From contig NC_063191.1 of assembly GCF_017589495.1 (NCBI RefSeq), positions 116,001-180,000 of the forward strand: a stretch of DNA of 64,000 nt. Reading direction: 5' to 3'. Within the stretch, counting starts at the first letter, position 1. The number at the start of each line of letters is the position of its first letter. Below, piece after piece: positions 12,201 through 26,707 of this stretch. Below the pieces are notes generated by a model, which was not told where the DNA came from, made no database searches, and worked only from the letters and a program-made list of their open reading frames with translations. The translations under genes were made by a program, and so were the position numbers. Origin of the DNA: Alosa alosa. Taxonomy: Eukaryota > Chordata > Actinopteri > Clupeiformes > Clupeidae.

Positions 12201-15200
12201 GATTTATTCTGGTCATTGTAAGTGCCACACACACATATTATATATTGTTTTTTTCAGCAGAGTCTAGGCTATCCAGATCTGCCATCATTTCATGTATTAC
12301 TACTAGCATTGATTTTATTTAGATTTTTAAAGAATTAAAATATAAAAATCATATTATAAAAATTCTTATATTTTGACCTGTATCTCACCACAGCAAGCTC
12401 ATAGCTCTACATGCATTTCATGTGTGTGTAGGGCAGACGGTCCCGAAACGGGCAATATAATTGCCATGTTGAAGGGATACTCTGGGGCTGAGCAATTTAC
12501 AGAAATATGTGGTGTGTGATTTACAGAAATAAATGCCATTTTTTATTTAGCGATGAAAAATGACCATTCTGCGCTCCATATCTGTGACACGAACTGATCT
12601 GACCTGACTTGACCCAAGTTTGCCTGTTAGCATGTGTGACTATGGTGTATGCACTCATGATGATTCTCAACTTTTTACTGCATTGCCATGAACAAAGTAA
12701 AGGCAAAAAAGGTGTTTCTTTGATGAACAAATTGGGACGCAATGTGAGCCTTGAATTGGATGCCATGCAGGAATTTGCTAGGATCTCAAAACCGGATTAT
12801 GAACATGTTTTGCCATAGAGAAACACACGATAGCGTTGGATTATAAACATGCTTTGCCACAAAAACAGACAAAAATGTGGGGTAAGTCCAGCTATATGAA
12901 GTTATTATTTTGCTGTCACTTCGTCTGTTTTATAACCCAGAAGGATGTATTTGGTATCAAACGATAGCTCTGTGTCTCCTCTTTCATCTAACATAGGTGG
13001 CATTTATATCCGATGCGGGTCCGCGAGTAATTACTCCGAGTAATGGGTGTGCAGCGTTGGTTTGTGTACATGGCGTTAATATTTTGCAATCACTTCGTCT
13101 GTTTTATAAGCCAGAAAGATCGATATCCATGGTACCAATGGATAGCCCTGTTTCTCCTCTTTTGTCTGATATGCTTGCCATATCTATGCGATCAAGGTTG
13201 TTGAGTAATTCAAACGAGTAATGGGTGCGCAGGTGAGCGCCGAGAAGGATAGACTTGAAATATGATGCAATTTTATTTAATTTCATGATTTTTTTTTAAT
13301 TTTCATACTTGATGGTACAGACAAGTGCGTAGTCTCTTTGGAAAGCCCCTTCTTCTCTGTCATAAAATAAAAGTTTTATCTCGTTGTGATGAACAGTCGC
13401 GGAGCAATGTAACAGAGAAGAAAGGGTGTGTTTTTTGACGCACTTTGCGTCAATCGGGTTCTAAGGGTTAATTAAGGAAAAATGTTAAGGGATACATGCA
13501 TTGAAAGGGATTTACCGGCACGAAAATTCTAGTTTCCACTGAGATTATTCAACAGCTGTTACTAGCTGGCTAGTTGGCGATGCCGTTACTTAGCAACCCA
13601 CCGAACACAGTGAAGTTTAATTATCTTATTCATCTTACCTTAAGAATATTCGCTGAAATTATCCAGGTAGCAAGTAAAGCATGTTATATACATGAACTGA
13701 ACAATACTAGCTGGCTAGTTAGAGATGATCCAGGTAGCAAGTAAAGCATGTTATAGACATGCACTGAGCAATACTAGCTGGCTAGTTAGAGATGATCCAG
13801 GTAGCAAGTAAAGCATGTTATAGACATGCACTGAGCAATACTAGCTGAAATTATCCAGGTAGCAAGTAAAGCATGTTATAGACATGCACTGAGCAATACT
13901 AGCTGAAATTATCCAGGTAGCAAGTAAAGCATGTTATAGACATGCACTGAGCAATACTAGCTGAAATTATCCAGGTAGCAAGTAAAGCATGTTATAGACA
14001 TGCACTGAGCAATACTAGCTGAAATTATCCAGGTAGCAAGTAAAGCATGTTATAGACATGCACTGAAATTATCCAGGTAGCAAGTAAAGCATGTTATAGA
14101 CATGAACTGAGCAATACTAGCTGAAATTATCCAGGTAGCAAGTAAAGCATGTTATATACATGCACTGAGCAACACTAGCTGAAATTATCCAGGTAGCAAG
14201 TAAAGCATGTTATAGACATGCACTGAAATTATCCAGGTAGCAAGTAAAGCATGTTATAGACATGAACTGAACAATACTAGCTGAAATTATCCAGGTAGCA
14301 AGTAAAGCATGTTATAGACATGAACTGAACAATACTAGCTGAAATTATCCAGGTAGCAAGTAAAGCATGTTATAGACATGAACTGAGCAATACTAGCTGG
14401 CTAGTTAGAGATGATCCCGACTGTCATCAGTGCACCAAAACTGTTAACGTTTTGCCTAGTGAACCGAACCAAAGCTCATGGCAGGCGAACAAGACATCCA
14501 CATGAAGTTATCGTTAGCCTACCACTAACGTCATGTAAACCAGTTTTTCCCAAAGTGTGGTCCAGGGACCACTGGTGGTCCGCAAGCTATCCCAAGTGGT
14601 CCGTGAGCAGACGTGGTGAAATATAATATAGATGAAGTGTTTGCAATATTGAACCAACTTGTATGTAAATCCAAACAGTTCTGCAACACGATCTATGTAA
14701 GATATGCCAATTTAAATCATATGAATCCTCTGACACAATAAGCAAAGTGCAAAGACAATAAGCAAGGTGATTCAGTGAGTAGGCCTATTGTGTAGGATAA
14801 TATACTGTTGAAGGAGGTTTTTTTTTAGCTAGGTGGTCCATGCGTTTCTTTTTTATTGGTAAGTGGTCCTTCGTCTGAAAAAAGTTTGAGAAACACTGAT
14901 GTAAACCACACAATAACACTAAGGCATGTTTCTGATAGTCCGATCTGACAGAGTAAGCATATTAGCAGAGAGTTTTTATTTTTAATTGTATCATTTTAAA
15001 AAAAAAGTATGATTATTGCAAGTTGCACTACTTTTTGTATTGGTGTTATACAAAATGTTGCACAGTAAAAGTGTCTCTTTTTGTAAACAGCATCATTTTC
15101 TGGGGCCATGCAAACCTGCATTACTACTAGTGTGGAGTTATTCTACAATATTCACTCATCACAACAATAAAATAGACCATCCAAAGTCAATCTACTGCAG

Positions 15201-17036
15201 TAATTCCTCTCTCAACCTGTAGAAAATGCTGTGAACACCTGATTATGCATGAAAAAAAAAAATACTGTCATATACCGTGAAACCATTTTGAAAAATACTG
15301 TGATATACATTTTTGGTCATACCGCCCAACACTACACTAGCATTTACACCAGCATAGGCATGTTCACTAGCATAGGCATTTACTCTAGCATAGGCATTTA
15401 CACCAGCATAGGCATTCACACTAGCATAGGCATTCACACTAGCATAGGCATTTACACTAGCATAGGCATTCACACTAGCATAGGCATTCACTCTAGCATA
15501 GGCATTTACACCAGCATAGGCATTCACACTAGCATAGGCATTTACTCTAGCATAGGCATTCACACTAGCATAGGCATTTCCTCTAGCATAGGCATTCACA
15601 CTAGCATAGGCATTTACTCTAGCATAGGCATTTACTCTAGCATAGGCATTTACTCTAGCATAGGCATTTACACTTGCATAGGCATTCACACTAGCATAGG
15701 CATGTTCACTAGCATAGGCATTCACACTAGCATAGGCATTTACTCTAGCATAGGCATTCACACTAGCATAGGCATGTTCACTAGCATAGGCATTCACACC
15801 AGCATAGGCATTCACACTAGCATAGGCATGTTCACTAGCATAGGCATTCACTCTAGCATAGGCATTCACTCTAGCATAGGCATTCACTCTAGCATAGGCA
15901 TTCACTCTAGCATAGGCATGTTCACTAGCATAGGCATTCACACTAGCATAGGCATTCACTCTAGCATAGGCATGTTCACTAGCATAGGCATTTACTCTAG
16001 CATAGGCATGTTCACCAGCATAGGCATTTACTCTAGCATAGGCATGTTCACCAGCATAGGCATTTACACCAGCATAGGCATTTACACCAGCATAGGCATG
16101 TTCACTAGCATAGGCATTTACACTAGCATAGGCATTTACTCTAGCATAGTAACAACAACAACAACAACTACACGCTACATTGATATATATATTGTTATTT
16201 TGCTACATTTTATCTTAGGAAAAATTTTAACTAGGGAAAATAATGTTTAAGTCAAGCCTGATGCCTATAGTCTTTTCCCCTTGGTGAGGTAAACACACAC
16301 ACACACTGCTGAGACTACTACAACTCCCCAACTCCATACAACACACACCAGACACACTCCTGAGACTACAACTCCAACTCCTCTCAACCATGTTAAAGTG
16401 CTCTACACTCCTCTTACTTTAGGCTGCAGACAGTTAAAAAATTCATATCAACCGACCGAAAGCGAAGCCCCGATTGCTACTCAATTCACATCCGATAAAG
16501 TAGACACACACACACACACACACACAACAATGCACTGGTTCCAATAAAGTACACACACGCACACAAACACACACACACACACACTGCACTGGTTCCGATA
16601 AAGTACCCACACACATACACACACTGCACTGGTTCGGATAAAGTAGACACACAAACCTCAATATAAAAACCCAGCGGCCCGAAAGATGTATGTGTGCGTG
16701 TGCGTGTTTGTGTTTGTGTGTGTGCGTGCGTGTGTGGAAAGTTGTAATGCTACTTTCACAGTGTGCGTTTGTGCAGCTTATTACCTTTCTTGCGTTTTGG
16801 GGGCGTGTCCTCTGCCTCCTCCCCTCGACGCTGCTTCTTCTTCCTCTTCCTCCTGGAGCGGAACTCATCGTCATCCTCATCTGTGGACACAGCCTCTGGA
16901 CCCTCATCCTGTGGGAACACACCTGCACACACACCAGAGTGTGAGTGTGTGTGTGGAACACAGGAGAGATAGTGTGAGTGTGTGTGTGTGTGGGACGCAG
17001 GAGAGATAGTGTGAGTGTGTGTGTGTGTGTGAGTGA

Positions 17037-17067
<31 letters not shown>

Positions 17068-17204
17068 GAACACAGGAGAGAGTGTGAGTGTGAGTGTGTG
17101 TGTGTGTGTGGAACACAGGAGAGTGAGTGTGAGAGTGTGTGTGTGTGTGTGTGTGGGGAACACAGGAGAGAGAGAGAGAGTGAGAGAGTGTGTGTAGAAC
17201 ACAG

Positions 17205-17273
<69 letters not shown>

Positions 17274-17465
17274 TATATACAGAAGAGAGAGTGTGAGAAC
17301 ACAGGGGAGAGGGGAGAGAGAGAGAGAGAACACAGGGGAGAACACAGGGGGAGAGAGAGAGAGAGAGGGGAGAGAGAGAGAGAGAGAGTAGAACACAGGA
17401 GAGTGTGTAGAACAGAGTGTGTAGAACACAGGGAGAGAGAGAGAGAGAGAGAGTGTGTAGAACAC

Positions 17466-17503
<38 letters not shown>

Positions 17504-17513
17504 TGTAGAACAC

Positions 17514-17560
<47 letters not shown>

Positions 17561-18833
17561 TGTAGAACACAGGGGAGAGAGAGAGAGTGTGTAAGTGTGT
17601 GTGAGTGTGTGTGAGTGTGTGTGTATGCGTGTGTGTGAGTGTGAGTGTGGAACACAGGAGAGAGAGAGAGTGAGTGTGGGAGTCTGAGTCACTACTGTGT
17701 GTGAGTGTGAGTGTGTGTATGAGGCGTGTGTGAGTGTGTATGAGATGTGTGTGTGTGAGTGCACGTTGGATGAGGAGGAAACCTTACCTTCACTCAGGTC
17801 ACGGAATCTGCAAAAAAAAACACAAGTTAAGTACAGGGTTTGTGTGTGTGTGCGTGCGCGCGCGCGCGTGTGTGTGTGTGTGTGTGTGTGTGTGTTAGGG
17901 GTGTAACGGTTCATGTATTTGTATTGAACCCAAACGGTACGGGCGTCACGGTTTGGTGCATGAATTTACACGGAGAATACACGGTATAAAAATACATAAA
18001 ACTTGTGTGCGGATTAATTAATGTAATGCGGAACTACTGTTAGATACGCGAGTTCATTAGGCACACCTAATCTGTAGTCCGGCTTTAGCTCAGTGTAGCT
18101 CTCATTGGCGCATAGGTAGCCGAGGTCCGCCTATGTACGTTACAGGTTTTTGTCAGGTCGACGGTCGAGTGAGTCAGTCAGAGACAGCAGCAGCACTAAG
18201 GACGGGTATGACGAGTGAGTCAGTCAGAGACAGCAGCAGCACTAAGGACGGGTATGATGAGTGAGTCAGTCAGCAGCAGCACTAAGGACGGGTATGATGA
18301 GTGAGTCAGCAGCAGCACTAAGGACGGGTATGATGAGTGAGTCAGCAGCAGCAGCACTAAGGACGGGTATGATGAGTGGTGGTGGCCCACAAGAGAGGTC
18401 TCTTTAAGATCCCAGTCAGTTACAGTAGTACAGGCGAGAGAGTGGTGGATAAGACTGAAGTTTCAGTTGTTGTTGGGTGTGTGGTAGAATTCTCGCCTGC
18501 CACGCGGAGGTCCGGGTTCGATTCCCGGTAGCCGTGGCCCACTGGTTAGCACTCCGGACCTGTAACCGGAGGGTTGCCGGTTCGAAACCCGACCAGTAGG
18601 CACGGCTGAAGTGCCCTTGAGCAAGGCACCTGACCCCTCACTGCTCCCCGAGCGCCGCTGTTGTTGCAGGCAGCTCACTGTGCCGGGATTAGTGTGTGCT
18701 TCACCTCACTGTGTGTTCACTGTGTGCTGAGTGTGTTTCACTAATTCATGGATTGGGATAAATGCAGAGACCAAATTTCCCTCACGGGATCAAAAGAGTA
18801 TATATACTTATAAGTGAGTGAGTGAGTGAGTGA

Positions 18834-18864
<31 letters not shown>

Positions 18865-21800
18865 TACACTCACGTCTTGACCAGCTTGTAGAGTTTGGTT
18901 CTGTTGTGAGTGGCCGTGTTGGTTTTGCTGGCCAGCTGGAAGAGTCTGTCGGCCACGGCGCCGAAGTTGAACTACAGACAAGAGAGGAGGATTGAGTAAG
19001 TGCAAACACACATACACACACACCAGACAAGAGAGGATTGAGTAAGTGCAAACACACACACACACACACACCAGACAAGAGAGGAGGATTGAGTAAGTGC
19101 ACACGCACACATGCGCACACACACACACACACACACTACTTCTATACATTTTACCGCTTATTATACGGCTACTTCCCAAAACAAAAAAATTAAACTCCAC
19201 GATATGTCTCTTTACATTTATTTGTTACCGTTTCGTTATGGCTTTTGCTGAGAAACAAATAGTTCACACACACACACACTTACTGTATGCCAGATCATTT
19301 TTCAGTGATCGGATTTAAAAATTGATTTAAAAAAAAAAAAAACCTTGATTTTCGATTTAAATCGATTTTTTGCCAGCCCTAGGGAGGAGTAGGCATAAAA
19401 GAGCACTGTTGGCACAAACGTGCGCGCGCTAGGGCTGCGCGATATTAGAAAAACATGCGATAACATTACTGAGTACTGCGATAACGATATAACTTGCGAT
19501 ATTTAAATATGTAATGTTTTCCTCCATTCTACTTGATGCTAGCATAGACTGATGCATACTTAAAAAAAAAAAGAATTGGATTGATTCCATTCCAACATTA
19601 TTTTATTAGGAAAAAATGTGGCTAAGAAGCAATGCCGCCATAAATCATCTTAGCCTTTGAAAGATTTCCTGCTATGGTCAACAAAATTAAGTTGAAATAA
19701 ATAAAAACATGAAAACTACTTAAAACATTCAAAAATTATTTAAAATAAATGTAAACATAATTATTTAACTGCATGCCAACTTAAAATGGTAACTTTTTTC
19801 TGACCACTAATTTGTTGAGTCAAGAACGTGTTGCAGAATGGGGTCTGGTGGCTTACATGACGACAGGAAAAACAACAGAACATAACAATAATAAAACAAT
19901 AATGGGGAGTTCTTGGCCAAAAAGGCACAAGGAATAAAGTGCAACAATGTAGTTAAACTAAAATACACATGGTCAAGAACAAACACTGTGTGATGACCAT
20001 CATTGGCATCATCAAGGCAATGCAGTGCAACGTTAAAGTGTGTGTGTGTGTGTGCGTGTGTGTGTACACATGTGTGAGGATGCTTTATGGCAAGTTTTTG
20101 GCTAAGAAAACAAGCATGTTTACTTTGCTAGGTTTTAAGCATGTGCGTTGGCATGTCACAACATTCCCTGATGTACTAAAAAGTCTCTCTGAAGGTGAAC
20201 TACTTGCAGGTATACAGAGATACTTTCTAGCTAGTTTACTGAGCTGTGGGAAGTGAACCCCGTGGAGTCTCCACCAGGCCAGAGGGTCTGCCTCACTATC
20301 TATGGTAGGCGACAGCAAGTAGCTGTTCAGTTCAGCTTCTACAGCTCGTTCCAATTGCACAGAAGGTGAAACAGGGATTGGGGCCGTCTTGAAGAAACTG
20401 CCCAGTGATTTTCTTGCTTTCTTCAAAGTGGTGCTAGGTGGATCCACACTCTGGGCCCCACTGTCAGCAGGACGTCTCTCCTACAACAGAGAAAAGAACA
20501 CAGAGTGAAAAAAAAATATGTCATGGTTTAAGATCATGCAATATGTGTATGTGAAATGACCATTATAACCTAATCACCTTCCATGCGGTTGCTTCCATTT
20601 CTGACATCACTCTGGTCTCAATGTCTGCAACCTTGTCACTGTTAATGTAGCTTGCTTTGAATCTGGGGTCCACGAAGCATGCCATGTCCAGAAGTTCTTG
20701 GGTTGCAGAGTAATCATATTTACAGCTCATGTAGTTTAGAATTTTCATCTTAATGGATTTTGTGAAGTCAGAGTCGTCTTCCTTCTCTGCAAGAACTGAT
20801 GTCTTCATCAGATGAAGAACTGGTTTCACATATGAAACACTTACGTAACTCTCACCTGAGAGTGCATCAGTAAATTCTTGCAGAGGCTGTAATGCCTGGT
20901 TTACAGACTCAAGCACATCCAGGTCCTGCCAGGTAGGTACCAAATGCCCTGATTTTCTGTCTTCTGACAGGACATCAGATAAAGCCCGGTGCTGCTCAAG
21001 GACTCTCTCTATCATTTTTTGCCTGGATCCCCACCTTGTTTGGCATTCTGTAACGAGTGAGTGTTCTGGGAGGTTATGCTCCTGCTGTGCCTTTTTTAGC
21101 GCCATTTTCTCTTTCCAGCTATGGGAGAAATGTCCCACCAACTTCCTGCAAAGTCCAGTTGCTCGAGAAATGCGGCCATCATGTTTAAGAGCATTTTCTA
21201 AGGGGCAGGCAGAAGATTAAATATAAGACAGGCATGTATGATTTCAAACATACAACAGCCTAACAATACCAGCAGTAGGACAACAACATTCCAGACAACG
21301 AAAAATCACCTAATTTGTGTATACCAGAATTAAAATAAATAACTTGCATAAAAAGCAACATGCTATACAATACAGTTATTTCTTATTAAGAAGTAATGAA
21401 ATCTTTACTTTCTATCTTGTCAATGAATAATTAGACCTCGTCATAAAACAATAATAGTAGGCTATAGTACAGAGTAAGGTACAGTGACAAGCAGATCAGT
21501 TTAGGCTAGGCCACTTACCGATGGCAAGGTGCAGCCTGTGGCCAAAACACTGAAGTCTGACCCAGCTGTTCAATTGAGTTGCCTTCACGACGTTGGCGCC
21601 GGTATCCGTGGTTATGCACACTTGCTGGTCTTCCTGTAAATTCCAACTGGCCAATACTTCACGTAATCCAAACGCTATATTTTCACCAGTGTGCGATTCG
21701 GGGAAGTATACAGTCTCTAGACACCGTGTTTTCAATTCAAAATCTTCAGTGAGGAAATGCACGGTGAAATTCATGTAGGGCTGTGTTGTACGACTTGACC

Positions 21801-24800
21801 AAAGGTCTGTTGTACTTGCATAGTAGTCAGCTCCACCAAGTTCGAGGTTAACTGTTTTCCGACATGCGTCATACATTTGGGGAATGGCGACATGAGAAAA
21901 ATAGTTCCGTGATGGAATTTGATACCTTCGGTCAAGTTGCTCAATCATCTCCACAAAGCTCTGTTTACGGTATTCATAGACATCATGTCTTTAGCCAAAA
22001 ACCGTGCGATGGCCGCCGTTATACCTTTGTAGCGCTTTGATGATTTCACATAAGGAGTTACACTCTCAAAACTCTGCTAAATTGAAGTCACTTTAATGTT
22101 ACTGCTAGACGCCGCTGGACTTGGCATAACATTAGCGGCTTTTCTGCTTAAGCTAGCTTTTTGGACCTATTCATACTGATCTTTATGATTGTGTTGCAGG
22201 TGGCTGTGGAGATTGGTTGTGTTGCCTCGGCAAGTTGCAACCACTGCTTGCAAAGTCTTGCAAAGTACCCGTGTTTGTAACGAGTCATCCTTCCTAAAAC
22301 CAAAATATTTTCATATAAAAGACGTGCTTTTTCTTTTAGCCACCAATTCCTCTTCACCCAAGTGTACGCTCGACTCACTACCTTCAGCCATCACGACTTC
22401 TAGCTCCCGCCTCAACACCTAAAACACCACACACCTAAACTGGTAGGGGGCAGGCTTCGGCAGCAAGACAGATTGGTAAAATAATGTTCAGACGTTCAGA
22501 ATGTGAATACAAGGCACAGAAAATGTAGAACTAGCCATAATTATCGAAAATTAACTAATCTTTGCGATATGTCCATCGCAATTGTTGATATCGTGATAAC
22601 GATACATTTTAATATATCGTGCAGCCCTAGCGCGCGCACGCACACAACCACACCAGCAACACACACACACACACACACCTGCAACACAGGTCCAACGTCT
22701 TCATCATCTGCCAGGTCGAGGTCATCATCCAGCAACTTATCATCCTCCTCTTCATCTTCATCAAGCTTTTCCTTCTTTGAGGCTTTGAGGCCTAAACACA
22801 CACACACACAAGTTAGGCTACCGTGTTGTTTAGCAAGTTTAGCATGTTTTACAGTATATGGGAACTGCTACACTGTTGTTTAGCAAGTTAGGCTACATGT
22901 TTTATATGGGAACTGCTACAGTGTCGTTTAGCAAGTTAGGCTACATGTTTTACAGTATATGGGAACTGCTACACTGTCGTTTAGCAAGTTAGGCTACATG
23001 TTTTATATGGGAACTGCTACAGTGTCGTTTAGCAAATTAGGCTACATGTTTTACAGTATATGGGAACTGCTACACTGATGTTTAGCAAGTTAAGCTACAT
23101 GTTTTATATGGGAACTGCTACAGTGTCGTTTAGCAAGTTAGGCTACATGTTTTATATGGGAATTGCTACCGTGTCGTTTAGCAAGTTAGGCTACATGTTT
23201 TACAGTATATGGGAACTGCTACAGTGTCGTTTAGCAAGTTAGGGTTATGGTTAGCAAGTTAGGGTTATGGTTAGGGTAAGGAAGATGTTTGTTTAACCCT
23301 TAGAACCCTAAGCTGTTTTTAGGGCATTTTCACTACCTTTATTCATAAGGATTTATTCTGGTCATTGTAAGTGCCACACACACATATTATATATTGTTTT
23401 TTTAAGCAGAGTCTAGGCTATCCAGATCTGCCATCATTTCATGTATTAGTACTAGCATTTATTAGAATATAAAAAGTGTATTATAAAAATTCTTATATTT
23501 TGACATGTATCTCACCACATCAAGCTCATAGCTCTACATGCATTTCATGTGTGTGTAGGGCAGACTGTCCTGAATTGGGCAATATAATTGCCATGTTGGA
23601 GGGATACTCTGGGGCTGAGCAATTTACAGAAATGTGTGGTGTGTGATTTACGGAAATAAATGCCATTTTTTATTTAGTGATGAAAAATGACCTTTCTGCG
23701 CTCCATATCTGTGACACGAACTGATCTGACCTGACTTGACCCGAGTTTGCGTTAGCCAGTGCGTGCCTAGGTGTATGCACTCATAATGATTATCAACTTT
23801 TTACTGCATTGCCATGAACAACGTAAAGGCAAAAAAGGTGTTTCTTTGTTGAACAAATTGGGATGCAATGTGAGCCTCGAATTGGATGCCATGCAGGAAT
23901 TTGCTAGGATCTCAAAACCGAATTATGAACATGGTTTGCCATAGAGAAACACACGATAGCGTTGGATTATAAACATGGCACACAAACAGACAAAAATGAG
24001 GGGTAAGTCCAGCTATATGAAGTTATTATTTTGCTGTCACTTCGTCTGTTTCATATCCCAGAAGGATGTACTTGGTATCAAATGATAGATCTGAGTGTCC
24101 TCTTTCATCTGACATGCGTGGCATATCTATCTGATCACGGGTCCGCGAGTAATTCAAACGAGAGTAATGGGTGTGCAGCGGTTGGTTTGTGTACATGACG
24201 TTATTATTTTGCAGTCACTTCGTCTGTTTTTATAAGCCAGAAAGATCGATAAACATTGTACCAATGGATAGCCCTGTGCCCCCTCTTTCATCTAATATGC
24301 TTGCCATATCGATGCGATCACGGGTTCGCGAGAGTAATGGGTGAGCAGGTGAACGCAGAGACGTATAGACTGTAAATATGATGCTATTTGATTTAATTTC
24401 ATGATTTTTTTTTAATTTTCATACTTGATCGTACAGACAAGTCTGTAGTCTCGTTGGAAAGCCCCACTTCTGCTCTGTCATGCAATAAAGGTTTCCTCTC
24501 GCTGCGATGAACAGTTACGGAGCAATGTAACAGAGAAGAAAGAGTGTGTTTTTTGACGCACTTTGCGTCAATCGGGTTCTAAGGGTTAATTTAAGGCCAT
24601 TTCCGCAACTAAGGCTATTTAATGGCCAGAGCATTGTGTGTTATAGAAACTTAAATGTTTTTTAAAATCTATGCTAGTAAGATATTCTAAAACCTTCCAA
24701 GGTGGGACCTTACTAAAAACATCTTTTGGTTTTCAAGGGACCCGACTGGTCGGGTCGGGTTCGGACAAATATTTAGAAATTATAGTCGGTTTCGGTTCGG

Positions 24801-26521
24801 GTTCAGACACATGGGGGCGATATGCATTGGAAGCTTTACATTTAAAATAGCTTATTATGTTGGGTAACCAACTGGTCTGCTTTACATGATGCAAACGTTT
24901 GTTTTTTGAGAATAAAGTAAAATATAAAAAAGACCTAACAGCTTTCTTCCTGTGTGCAAGATTTGTTTATGTAGCCGTGACAACGCATACATTTCAGGCT
25001 GCACGTCTTGGGAGACTTTAAAAAAAAAGTTGTTAGCCTATCAGGAGATTTTAAGACAAAAGAAAACTAAGCGAATTATGTCTAGGCCTACTCATAGACA
25101 GCAAAAATGTGAAGGTAATCCTATTTGCGTTGCATACTGTGGTAAAGACATAGGCTACCGGTAGGCTATAAGGTCGTCTCGTTCAACTGGATGAGGATTT
25201 CCTCGAGTTGCCCCAATTAACGTGTGTGACTGGTGTTCTCACCGGAGATGTGTGTACGTGTGTGTGTGTACATGTGTGTACGTGTGTGACTGGTGTTCTC
25301 ACCAGAGATGTGTGTACGTGTGTGTGTGGTGTTCTCACCAGAGATGTGTGTACGTGTGTGACTGGTGTTCTCACCAGAGATGTGTGTACATGTGTGTGTG
25401 TACATGTGTGTACGTGTGTGACTGGTGTTCTCACCAGAGATGTGTGTACGTGTGTGTGTGTACATGTGTGTACGTGTGTGTGTGGTGTTCTCACCGGAGA
25501 TGTGAGTACATGTGTGTGTGTCCGTGTGTGCGTGTGGTGTTCTCACTGGAAGTTTTCTTGTCCTTGGGGGTTTTGACTTTGCTGTTGCTAGGGGCGGAGC
25601 TCTGTGGTGACTCCTCCCCCTCAGAGGCCTGTCCAGAGTCTGGCTCCTCCCCTTGCTGAGTCTTAAGCTCCTTGAGCAGGTCGACAACAGCGAACGGAGC
25701 CTGCTCCACAATCTGCCCGAACACACTGCTGCAGATAGCCTGGAGCAGCACACGACTGCACACACGCACACACACACGAACGCACGCGCACACACACACA
25801 CGCGGACGCACACACACGTACATACACCAACGTGCACACACACACACACACACGTACGTACACCAACGCACGCATGCACACACACATACACACGTACGCA
25901 CACACACACACACACACACACAACAGATTAATGACTCTTAAAGGATATTAAAGAGATATGTATATATATCAGCAACCGGCAGAGTTGAAATCCAATGTCG
26001 TACATCTGTAACACACACACACACACTCACTCTCTCCCTCAGACTGACAAACACACGCACACACACAGACGCGTAAACACACACAAACAGACACACACAC
26101 ACACAGGACTTACTCTTTGGTTTTGGCTGCTGTTCGGCAGAATGGCTCAATGAAAGACAGATTCTGATCTGCTGTCAGCTGAAACATATAGAAGAATAAT
26201 CATCTCTCTCACACGCACACACACACAGTCAGGTACATTTAACACACACACACAGTCAGACAGGTAGATAGACGCACACACACACACACACACACCTGTT
26301 CAGCTCCAACATGGCCCAGAACACACACACACACACCTGTTCAGCTCCTACGAGGCCCAGCTCTGTCAGGTAGAGGTCCAGAACATGCAGGAGAAGTCCA
26401 GAAGGGGCGGAGCCATCGAGCAGCTGGGCGGAGATCAACTGAAGAACACGACCACACAGACTAGAGAGAGAGAGAGAAAGAAAGAGAGAAACAGTGAGAG
26501 AGAGAAACAGAGTGAGAGAGT

Positions 26522-26573
<52 letters not shown>

Positions 26574-26667
26574 GTCTTATTTTTACATATAGTTTTTCTA
26601 TCTGCAGTTTAGTGTGTGTGCCGTCCTACTCTTCACCCAATCAATTCCTTTCACGTGTGTGTGTGTG

Positions 26668-26707
<40 letters not shown>

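Larger units (their letters stand above)
11742..15334. mobile_element. Non-autonomous hAT element, 3.6 kb, with nested insertions
   Basis: Ends TAGTGCTGGGCGCTA (left) and TACCGCCCAACACTA-like (right) are inverted repeats. An exact 8-bp target duplication CACTAGCA lies at 11734-11741 and 15335-15342, diagnostic of hAT. No transposase reading frame. It contains a TTAA-flanked element (12148-13467), a 58-bp tandem array (about 13660-14400) and a smaller hAT (14541-14898). Confidence 0.85.

Noticed and set aside
12609..12818. Short open frame in piggyBac-like copy 1 as transposase remnant
   Set aside because: Only 69 codons, disrupted in the sister copy, no catalytic aspartate pattern recognised.
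15243..16250. Open frames on both strands with NAYASV and IGIHTS repeats
   Set aside because: 18-bp minisatellite; openness in both directions follows from the unit length, not from coding.
16443..17914. Open frames of SLSLSL and ERERER
   Set aside because: GA/TG microsatellite translations in the rrp1 intron.
18478..18610. Functional tRNA genes
   Set aside because: The Gly-like part lacks its 5' half and the second tRNA-like part is the head of a SINE with a matching copy at 52421.
25200..25560. CRISPR-like regular repeats
   Set aside because: Repeats are contiguous minisatellite units without unique spacers, in a vertebrate intron.
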